DNA of 8,216 bases, from contig JBIIHL010000054.1 in the NCBI GenBank assembly GCA_044235825.1, positions 1 through 8,216 on the forward strand, read 5' to 3'. The DNA is from CANGYM01 sp044235825 (GTDB lineage: Bacteria > Pseudomonadota > Alphaproteobacteria > JAJTHO01 > CANGYM01). The first letter of the stretch is position 1; every line of letters starts with the position of its first letter. The notes below the pieces were generated by a model. It was not told the DNA's origin and searched no databases. It was given only the letters and a program-made list of their open reading frames with translations. Below are positions 1-4,778 of the stretch, piece by piece. The position numbers and the translations under genes are program-made.

Positions 1-6
1 GTTGTC

Positions 7-136
7 TTTTGGGGTCAAGGGGCGAGGCGGAAAAATACCGGACTGAAGACCGCGCAGCGGGCTGAGGGAGGATGATTTTTTCGCACCGGCGCAGCGCACC
101 CCTTGATGCCAAAAGAGAACTGTGGGGGTGGGAGCC
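7..136 (+). repeat. Palindromic dispersed repeat, copy A
   Basis: One of three related palindromic elements in the window. The ends are inverted: ttttggggtcaagggg at 7-22 faces accccttgatgccaaaa at 98-114, complementary except for two central positions. The core at 51-81 (ending gggaggatgatttttt) is identical over 31 bases to 5848-5878 of copy C and closely matches copy B on the other strand. Similarity to copy C continues past the palindrome to a shared gggtgggagcc at 126-136. The inner arms before and after the A/T run pair less well here than in copy C. No convincing coding content is seen. It could be a MITE-like or REP-like element or a structured RNA; the class is not recognised. Confidence 0.8.
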
Positions 137-166
137 GCGTGGCCCGCGAAGAAAAGGCTCCCACCC
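126..166. repeat. 11-bp inverted repeat joining copies A and B
   Basis: gggtgggagcc at 126-136 and its exact complement ggctcccaccc at 156-166 flank 19 bases. Each arm is the conserved outer end of one palindromic repeat, so this hairpin is the junction where copies A and B meet head to head. On the minus strand ggagcc is followed by TTTTC, which could give weak termination downstream of pyrG, but there is no canonical uninterrupted T run after the full stem. Together with copies A and B, the whole 7-289 stretch is one nested inverted repeat. Confidence 0.7.
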
Positions 167-289
167 AGCAGAATTTGCTTTGGGCCTCAAGGGTCCGCTT
201 CGCCGAGGTGCAAAAAATCATCCTCCCTCGCTGCGCTCAGTCCGGTATTTTTTCCCCCTCGCCCTTGACCCCCAAACCAAATCCTGCTG
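156..289 (-). repeat. Palindromic dispersed repeat, copy B
   Basis: This is the same element as copy A in the opposite orientation, lying 16 bases beyond the pyrG stop. Its inverted ends are about 28 bases long: cagcagaatttgctttgggc at 166-185, continuing to 193, faces 262-289, with a few mismatches. The core on the minus strand (gcgcagcgagggaggatgat followed by a T run) matches copies A and C. Its outer arms (cagcag..ttt) do not resemble those of A or C but do pair with each other. In a pyrG transcript it would form a long hairpin just after the stop codon, so it may stabilise or end the message; that role is inferred. Confidence 0.8.
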
Positions 290-305
290 CCCCCACCCCG
301 CCTTT

Positions 306-1931
306 TCACCCCTTTTTCTGCCGCTCCATGGCCGCCTGCACAAACGACACAAACAGGGGGTGGGGGTTGTGGGGGGTGGATTTTAATTCGGGGTGAAATT
401 GCACGCCAACGAACCACGGGTGGTCTTTGAGTTCGATAATTTCTGGCAAGGTTCCATCGGGGGAATCGCCGGAAATGATCATCCCCTTATCCGCCAGCAG
501 GGATTCGTAGGACCGATTCATTTCATAGCGGTGGCGGTGGCGCTCTGAGATCATGGTGGTGCCATAGATGCGGGCGGCCAAGGTGTCGGGGTGCAGACGG
601 CAGGGATAGGCCCCAAGGCGCATGGTGCCCCCTTTGTGGTCGCCCTCTGTGCGCTGCTCGCGGCCTTCGCCCCGCTGCCAACCGGTCATCAGGTCGATGA
701 TGGGATCTTTGCACGCGCCAAACTCTGTGGAACTGGCCCCGCTAAGGCCGCAGACAGTCTGGGCAAATTCAATGGCCGCCATTTGCATCCCAAAACAAAT
801 CCCCAAAAAAGGAACATGATGGTTGCGGGCGTGGGTGATGGCGGCCATTTTGCCGCGGGTGCCGCGCTCCCCAAAGCCGCCCGGGACCAGAATGGCATCA
901 CAGGGGGACAAATCGGCCACACCATCCCGCACCTGATCCGCGGACAGCCACGCGATGTTGGTTTTCACCCCGCAGTGCAGGCCGGCGTGATCGATGGCCT
1001 CTATCAGGGATTTATAGGAATCGTGCAGGGATGTGTATTTGCCCACAATCCCCACCGTCACCTGCCCATGCTGCTGATGGCGCAAGGTGTGCAGACGGTG
1101 CCACGGCGACAGGTCGGTGTCTTTTTTGGGGGTCAGGTGGAAAAATTCCAAAATGCGCTCGTCCATGGCCTCGGCATGCAAGGCGGCGGGCACGTCGTAA
1201 ATGGAGGGAACATCATAGCCCGCAATCACATGAGACGGCCGCATATTGCAAAAACGGGCAATTTTCGCCCGCGCCTCTGGCGGGATGGGGTGTTCACAGC
1301 GGCACACCAGAAAATCCGGCTGGATTCCAACGCTGAGCATTTCCTTCACCGAATGCTGCGTGGGTTTGGTTTTCAGTTCCCCCGCGCTGGCAATATAGGG
1401 CAGCAGGGTCAGGTGGATAAAGGCCGTATGGGACATGCCGTGATCGTTGCGCAGTTGGCGGATGGCCTCTAGGAACGGCAACCCCTCAATATCCCCCACG
1501 GTGCCGCCGATTTCACACAGGACAAAATCGCAATCGTCGGTGTTGCTGAGGATAAATTCCTTAATGGCGTCTGTGACGTGGGGGATGACCTGAATGGTGG
1601 CCCCCAGATAATCCCCGCGACGTTCGCGGGCGATGACTTCGGAATAAATTTTTCCGGTGGTGATGTTATCGCCGCGTTTGGCGGTGACGCCGGTGAAACG
1701 TTCATAGTGGCCAAGGTCCAGATCCGTTTCGGCGCCGTCGTCGGTGACGAAGACCTCCCCATGCTGATAGGGACTCATGGTGCCAGGGTCCACGTTCAGA
1801 TAGGGGTCCAATTTCCGCAGGCGCACGGCATACCCCCGCGCCTGCAGCAACGCGCCCAAAGAGGCGGACACAATGCCCTTACCCAACGAGGACACAACAC
1901 CCCCAGTCACAAAAAGGAATTTCTGGCGCAT
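306..1931 (-). CDS. pyrG: CTP synthase (glutamine hydrolysing)
   Basis: Converts UTP to CTP using ATP and ammonia from glutamine, the last step of de novo CTP synthesis, in the cytoplasm. The 541 residues match the usual length of about 535-550. The N-terminal synthetase domain opens with TGGVVSSLGKGI (9-20, the P-loop) and carries LDPYLNVDPGTM (41-52), CEIGGTVGDIEG (139-150) and KTKPTQHS (188-194). The C-terminal class I glutamine amidotransferase domain shows the oxyanion stretch GGFGERG (351-357), nucleophile Cys379 in GICFGMQ, HRHRYE (465-470) and the catalytic His513/Glu515 in QFHPE. The ATG follows the secG stop directly (TAGATG) with no clear Shine-Dalgarno, so translation is probably coupled to secG and both share the promoter at 2460-2487. 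No defect is seen. Identification is firm. Confidence 0.98.
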   Translation of the reverse strand: MRQKFLFVTGGVVSSLGKGIVSASLGALLQARGYAVRLRKLDPYLNVDPGTMSPYQHGEVFVTDDGAETDLDLGHYERFTGVTAKRGDNITTGKIYSEVIARERRGDYLGATIQVIPHVTDAIKEFILSNTDDCDFVLCEIGGTVGDIEGLPFLEAIRQLRNDHGMSHTAFIHLTLLPYIASAGELKTKPTQHSVKEMLSVGIQPDFLVCRCEHPIPPEARAKIARFCNMRPSHVIAGYDVPSIYDVPAALHAEAMDERILEFFHLTPKKDTDLSPWHRLHTLRHQQHGQVTVGIVGKYTSLHDSYKSLIEAIDHAGLHCGVKTNIAWLSADQVRDGVADLSPCDAILVPGGFGERGTRGKMAAITHARNHHVPFLGICFGMQMAAIEFAQTVCGLSGASSTEFGACKDPIIDLMTGWQRGEGREQRTEGDHKGGTMRLGAYPCRLHPDTLAARIYGTTMISERHRHRYEMNRSYESLLADKGMIISGDSPDGTLPEIIELKDHPWFVGVQFHPELKSTPHNPHPLFVSFVQAAMERQKKG

Positions 1932-2429
1932 CTATGGGGCCGATGGTGGAGAGGATTGGGGTTCAGACGCATCCGGCGCAGGCTTCCCCTTTGATTCTGG
2001 CAGGGGCTCTGGTTTAGGCTCTGGCTTAGCTTCAGAGGGGGCCGGCTGCGCGGGGGCGGCAGGCGTTTCCAGATCCAAGTTCAGGGGTTTTGCCGGTGCA
2101 GGGGACGACGGGGCCGCTGGATTGGCGGGGGCAGGCGTGCCCTCCATGGGCAGGGTTGTGGCCTTGACGGCCTCGGAGAGAGCCTGAGTCGGATCGTTTT
2201 TCTGCCCCTTTGACACATAGGCAAGCACCAAACTAAGCCCGATAAAAATGACCGCCAGCCATGTTGTGAGTTTGGCCAAAGGATTGCTGCTGGCCCGCGG
2301 GGTCGTCATGCGGGACGGGTTGCTTTGTCCCGCCAGCCCCCCCAAGGCGCCCGTATTGCGCTTTTGCATCAAAACCACCACAATCAGGGCCAAGGTGACA
2401 AGGGCATGCAGAGTGATTAAAACAGTCAT
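1932..2429 (-). CDS. secG: Preprotein translocase subunit SecG
   Basis: A small membrane subunit of the SecYEG channel that assists protein export. The sequence shows two hydrophobic helices, at about 3-21 (ITLHALVTLALIVVVLMQ) and 53-72 (KLTTWLAVIFIGLSLVLAY). They are joined by a Gly/Ser-rich loop with GALGGLAGQSNPSRMTT, the usual SecG arrangement. The remaining residues, from about 77 to 165, form a Pro/Ala/Glu/Lys-rich low-complexity tail, making the protein about twice the length of a minimal SecG; tails of this sort are known in alphaproteobacterial SecG. Start: the ATG at 2429 places TM1 at the very N-terminus and has a weak purine stretch (AGAGA) upstream. It is first in a two-gene unit with pyrG, which begins at the next base after its TAG. 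Confidence 0.93.
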   Translation of the reverse strand: MTVLITLHALVTLALIVVVLMQKRNTGALGGLAGQSNPSRMTTPRASSNPLAKLTTWLAVIFIGLSLVLAYVSKGQKNDPTQALSEAVKATTLPMEGTPAPANPAAPSSPAPAKPLNLDLETPAAPAQPAPSEAKPEPKPEPLPESKGKPAPDASEPQSSPPSAP

Positions 2430-2459
2430 GAAACGAAATCTCTATGAAAAAAACGCCCC

Positions 2460-2487
2460 ATCATAGCACCTGATTTACAGAATTCAA
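2460..2487 (-). promoter_or_regulatory. Predicted sigma-70 promoter of secG-pyrG
   Basis: On the minus strand TTGAAT (2487-2482) is followed after 16 bases by TATGAT (2465-2460), which matches the -10 consensus at five of six positions. Transcription would begin near 2452, giving a leader of roughly 23 bases before the secG ATG at 2429. This is the best promoter-like pair in the gap and is correctly placed. It is a prediction from sequence only. Confidence 0.6.
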
Positions 2488-2498
2488 GGATCAGACAG

Positions 2499-2513
2499 AC
2501 GTATCTGGGGATG
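2499..2513. repeat. 15-bp direct repeat, left copy
   Basis: acgtatctggggatg occurs here and again, identically and in the same orientation, at 2746-2760. The two copies bracket the composite palindromic element at 2530-2704 but do not touch it: 16 bases lie between on the left and 41 on the right. They may be traces of a duplicated target or part of a larger, older repeat into which the palindromic element inserted. Confidence 0.65.
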
Positions 2514-2529
2514 TTCATGTCTATGCATC

Positions 2530-2704
2530 GTCATACCGGACAAGGGAGCGCAGCGACCGCTGATCCGGTATCCAGCGCCACTGTCAAAAGGCGCAGCCTT
2601 TTGCCGATATATTTTTTTTAAACAAGGAACAAAACGCTTCGCGTTTTGGCATTTGCGCTGGATTCCGGCTCGGCGCTCGCTATCGCTCGCTGGGCCGGAA
2701 TGAC
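2530..2704. repeat. Composite palindromic intergenic element (four hairpins)
   Basis: This 175-bp element fills much of the gene-free gap 2430-2859. It starts gtcataccgg and ends ccggaatgac, an inverted pair with one mismatch. Inside, two palindromic units face each other. One has ataccgga/tccggtat arms and reads on to tatccagcgc; the other has attccggc/gccggaat arms and gcgctggattccgg. Between them lie two short perfect hairpins, caaaaggc/gccttttg (minus-strand reading) and caaaacgc/gcgttttg, separated by an A/T-rich spacer with a run of eight T at 2612-2619. Units of the form gtcattccgg...ccggaatccagcgc are familiar as abundant intergenic repeats in several alphaproteobacteria. An open frame of 94 codons crosses it but has the composition of the repeat and is not called. 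The rest of the gap shows only the secG promoter and a terminator-like hairpin. Confidence 0.8.
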
Positions 2705-2745
2705 GCAGAATCGTTAGGTTCTGGCAGAAATGAACAGCCCTGCAA

Positions 2746-2760
2746 ACGTATCTGGGGATG
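2746..2760. repeat. 15-bp direct repeat, right copy
   Basis: An exact second copy of acgtatctggggatg (first copy 2499-2513), 247 bases away in the same orientation. The bases immediately outside both copies differ. Confidence 0.65.
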
Positions 2761-2819
2761 CGGCCCAAACAATCCTTTGACCCTTTTATATCGTGACCAA
2801 AGCTAAGCCCAAACCTAAC

Positions 2820-2842
2820 AGAACGGCGCTAAACGCCGCTCT
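2820..2842 (-). terminator. Terminator-like hairpin after the 211-residue gene
   Basis: On the minus strand, 18 bases past the stop codon of the gene at 2860-3495, AGAGCGGCG-TTTAG-CGCCGTTCT forms a nine-pair stem including one G-U pair, with a five-base loop. It is followed by GTTAGGTTT, which is only moderately T-rich, so intrinsic termination would be imperfect. The left arm and loop are part of the 23-bp direct repeat also found after hisZ. Confidence 0.5.
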
Positions 2843-2853
2843 TTAGGCCAGTG
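2831..2853. repeat. 23-bp direct repeat, left copy (bracket of the AT-rich unit)
   Basis: The 23 bases beginning aaacgccgctctttaggcca and ending gtg recur without mismatch at 3723-3745 in the same orientation. The two copies lie just outside the gene at 2860-3495 and its promoter, spaced 892 bases apart. Each copy supplies one arm of a hairpin downstream of a gene (the 211-residue gene here, hisZ at the other copy). Confidence 0.85.
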
Positions 2854-2859
2854 TGGTGA

Positions 2860-3495
2860 CTAGATAATTCTAGGGGATTGATTATAAACATCTCTAAAAT
2901 CTGGACCAAATGTCATAGCCAACGTATCGGCAGACTTATACTCAGAGTTGAAGGAGTGAAGGTCTAAATGTCGAATTGCAGAAGACCCATTAGGTCTTAT
3001 AATTGCATCCCCTCCATGAACAATCTCTGTTTTCCCTCTAGGGGTCAACCAATGCATACTCTTATCCGCAAAAATCACATCCACTGGTGGACCAATAAGG
3101 TCAGAAGATGCGGGATTGTCTGAAAAGCGGTATGCATGATACTGTTGGGCATGATCCCAATCCAGCGTGTTGGGGTCGATCAATTCACAAGCCGCATACA
3201 TACGTTTGAACGATTGCACGTCGTATCCATAAAAGTCATCTCCATCCTTTAGAATTGCACCAGATGCAGGGGCCTTTCTTTCTATTTCAGATACCCAAAA
3301 TTTAGACAATTCTTGTCGTGTAATAAAACGCACATTCTTATCCGTAAAAATAACACGGAGCAGACCATAGCCCCAAGTCTTTCCCTTATCTTGTTCATAA
3401 AGGTGACCAATGGGGCGGGGTGTATACAATGCAGCATTATCCCAATCCAGCGTGCTGAGGTCGATCAATTGATAATCATCAGGGGTATCAGACAT
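2860..3495 (-). CDS. Two-domain repeat protein of unknown function
   Basis: The gene is not recognised. The 211-residue product has no signal peptide or membrane segment and consists of two diverged copies of one domain of about 90 residues. Copy 1 (about 10-100) and copy 2 (about 105-186) share LID-x2-TLDWD-x-A (10-21, 105-116), V-x-VIF/RVIF-[TA]-DK (48-53, 140-145), an aromatic-[IL]-T (57-59, 149-151), a GD (85-86, 162-163) and D-x2-SF-x3-Y (92-100, 178-186). Start: ATG at 3495 has GAGGA four bases upstream. A GTG at 3621 in the same frame would add 42 residues but lacks a ribosome site, and that extension has no resemblance to the repeats. The gene is AT-richer than its neighbours (hand counts of three 60-base lines give 35-45% G+C) and sits between 23-bp direct repeats with its own promoter and hairpin, suggesting acquisition. 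Confidence 0.8.
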   Translation of the reverse strand: MSDTPDDYQLIDLSTLDWDNAALYTPRPIGHLYEQDKGKTWGYGLLRVIFTDKNVRFITRQELSKFWVSEIERKAPASGAILKDGDDFYGYDVQSFKRMYAACELIDPNTLDWDHAQQYHAYRFSDNPASSDLIGPPVDVIFADKSMHWLTPRGKTEIVHGGDAIIRPNGSSAIRHLDLHSFNSEYKSADTLAMTFGPDFRDVYNQSPRII

Positions 3496-3499
3496 AATA

Positions 3500-3504
3500 T
3501 CCTC
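3500..3504 (-). promoter_or_regulatory. Ribosome binding site deciding the start of the 211-residue gene
   Basis: GAGGA on the minus strand lies four bases before the ATG at 3495-3493. No comparable site precedes the upstream in-frame GTG at 3621, so this favours the shorter protein. Confidence 0.6.
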
Positions 3505-3642
3505 GTTAGGTGTTGGGTTATGGGAATACGACACACGGGGGGCGTCGTAGGAGCTCTTCGTAAAAAATGCCCGTCTGAACAATCTGCACTGTCTGGTAAC
3601 ACCTAGGTCAGGCCAGAACACTTAAATACCAAGAAAATTCAG

Positions 3643-3671
3643 GCTAATATATATATATATATATATGTCAA
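3643..3671 (-). promoter_or_regulatory. Predicted promoter with an AT-repeat spacer
   Basis: On the minus strand a perfect TTGACA (3671-3666) runs straight into alternating T/A, nine TA units and a T, and ends TATATTAGCC. TATATT (3651-3646, five of six with TATAAT) is 14 bases from the -35 box; TATTAG (3649-3644) is 16 bases away but a weaker match. Change by one or two TA units would move TATATT to 16 or 18 bases. The start would lie near 3637, leaving a leader of about 140 nt before the ATG at 3495. This layout matches the known phase-variable fimbrial (hifA/hifB) promoters of Haemophilus influenzae, where TA repeats set the -35/-10 spacing. Whether it varies here is inference. Confidence 0.6.
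3647..3666. repeat. (AT)10 dinucleotide tract
   Basis: Ten uninterrupted AT units (20 bases), long for a bacterial chromosome and the only such tract in the window. It fills the gap between the predicted -35 and -10 boxes of the 211-residue gene. Confidence 0.95.
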
Positions 3672-3678
3672 GCATTTA

Positions 3679-3695
3679 ATGAAAAAAATTTTCAT
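3679..3695. promoter_or_regulatory. AT-rich palindrome upstream of the -35 box
   Basis: atgaaaa-aaa-ttttcat is a perfect seven-base inverted repeat around three bases. It begins eight bases upstream of the predicted -35 box at 3666-3671. It could serve as an UP element-like stretch or as an operator for a dimeric regulator; nothing in the sequence decides between these. Confidence 0.35.
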
Positions 3696-3713
3696 CCTTG
3701 CGGGCAGGGGTCA

Positions 3714-3732
3714 AGCGACGCGAAACGCCGCT
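3714..3732 (-). terminator. Terminator-like hairpin downstream of hisZ
   Basis: On the minus strand AGCGGCG-TTTCG-CGTCGCT forms a seven-pair stem with one G-U pair, starting 48 bases after the hisZ stop. No T run follows (TTGACCCC), so efficient intrinsic termination is doubtful. Its left arm lies within the 23-bp direct repeat shared with the hairpin at 2820-2842. Confidence 0.35.
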
Positions 3733-3745
3733 CTTTAGGCCAGTG
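3723..3745. repeat. 23-bp direct repeat, right copy
   Basis: Perfect second copy of 2831-2853. It lies 35 bases beyond the hisZ stop and upstream of the promoter of the 211-residue gene. Deletion between the two copies would remove that gene, its promoter and one hairpin, and leave a single repeat after hisZ. Confidence 0.85.
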
Positions 3746-3779
3746 CGGGAATAAGGGGCTTTTGGAGGAACCCAGAACC

Positions 3780-4778
3780 TTATCGCCACACAATCCTTTG
3801 GCCATCCCCCAATGCGCGGGCGATGGCGGCATCGTCTGATGTGGGAGATAGGGATATTTCCGGCGGCAAGGCATGGTGCAGCACCGCATGGCGCACCAGG
3901 GGATCCAGATAAAAACTAAAGCCCACCCCGTGCAGGCCGTGACTGGTGTAAATGCCGCCGCGGCCAATGTCTTGGCCCAGGGCAAAAAGATGAAACCCGA
4001 TGCCCTGATGATACGACAAATACCGTCCATCCACCCAATCAATGCTGACACGCACATCGGGGCAAAGGGCCCCGATACGATCCCGCAGATGCAGGATTTT
4101 CCGAATGTCATCATCCAGCAATTGTGGATACATGCCCACCAGACCCTCGGCTTTGGGGCCTGTGTATTGCAGCAGGGGCTCAATCAAGGCTGCCCCTTCG
4201 GGGGTTAAGCCCTCTGGTTTTTGTTTCACAGCCACAGCGCGGCGCTGATCAGGGGACAATCCCGCCAGATCCATAATACGACTGGCCAAACCGGCATCGC
4301 TGAGATCCAGCACACACGGCCCCACCGATAACGTGCGCATCAACCAGAACAACAGGCGCAAAATTTCCAACAGGCCCTGATGGGCCACCGTATCTTTGTC
4401 CGCGTAAAATTCCGCCCCGACCTGCGTGGATTGACGCTCGGGCTTCATTTGGGATGCCCGCATCCGAAACACCTGTCCCACATACCCCAAACGCACGGGG
4501 GGGGCCTGATTGGCATAGTGCTGTTTGGCGATGCGGGCAATCTGGGGTGTGATGTCGGACCGCAAAACCAACGGGGCATCGGTGCTGGGGTCATGGACGC
4601 GAAAACGGCTTTCCCCTGTGGGGGGGTGGGTTTTGTCTTCTTGCTCCAGCGGGGTGGGTTCCACCAGATCATAGCCAAACCCGTACATGGCCTGAAGGCA
4701 AGTTTGCTTGAGCCGGTTTAGCCAATAGGCTTCCGCGCCGATGCTGTCGTGAAGGCCAATGGGCAGCAAAGGGGTCAT
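3780..4778 (-). CDS. hisZ: ATP phosphoribosyltransferase regulatory subunit
   Basis: HisZ is a histidyl-tRNA-synthetase-like protein that joins the short form of HisG to make an active, histidine-sensitive ATP phosphoribosyltransferase, the first step of histidine synthesis. The 332 residues show the class II fold motifs: the N-terminal LLPIGLHDSIGAEA (4-17), RSDITPQIARIAKQHY (73-88), RLGYVGQVFRMR (96-107), ERQSTQVGAEFY (114-125) and a late YHQGIGFHLFA...GRGGIYTSHG (256-281). It has no anticodon-binding domain, which separates it from a true HisRS. It is somewhat shorter than many HisZ proteins. The ATG overlaps the preceding gene's stop as ATGA (4778-4775), implying coupled translation, with GGGAA about ten bases upstream. 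The coding strand holds a C8 run (4497-4504 on the plus strand). A hisG gene is not in the window. Confidence 0.92.
   Translation of the reverse strand: MTPLLPIGLHDSIGAEAYWLNRLKQTCLQAMYGFGYDLVEPTPLEQEDKTHPPTGESRFRVHDPSTDAPLVLRSDITPQIARIAKQHYANQAPPVRLGYVGQVFRMRASQMKPERQSTQVGAEFYADKDTVAHQGLLEILRLLFWLMRTLSVGPCVLDLSDAGLASRIMDLAGLSPDQRRAVAVKQKPEGLTPEGAALIEPLLQYTGPKAEGLVGMYPQLLDDDIRKILHLRDRIGALCPDVRVSIDWVDGRYLSYHQGIGFHLFALGQDIGRGGIYTSHGLHGVGFSFYLDPLVRHAVLHHALPPEISLSPTSDDAAIARALGDGQRIVWR

Noticed and set aside
72..417. Short open frames at the left end on both strands
   Set aside because: They lie in palindromic repeats A and B or in the pyrG 3' end, have biased repeat composition and no family features.
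591..1472. Open frame of 293 codons on the plus strand
   Set aside because: It is antisense to pyrG, which has every expected motif. The long frame is a by-product of GC-biased codon use.
2484..2768. Open frame of 94 codons on the minus strand in the secG upstream gap
   Set aside because: It runs through the composite palindromic repeat. Its predicted peptide (with RHSGPASDSERRAGIQ) is what such repeats give when translated, and it has no ribosome site.
3496..3621. GTG-initiated 42-residue extension of the two-domain protein
   Set aside because: There is no Shine-Dalgarno, no match to the internal repeats, and a clear GAGGA site precedes the internal ATG.
2831..3745. Direct repeats as a CRISPR array
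   Set aside because: There are only two copies, 892 bases apart with a gene between them and no regular short spacers.
3692..4183. Open frame of 163 codons on the minus strand overlapping hisZ
   Set aside because: It is in another frame of hisZ, Cys/Trp/Met-rich and without a recognisable domain.
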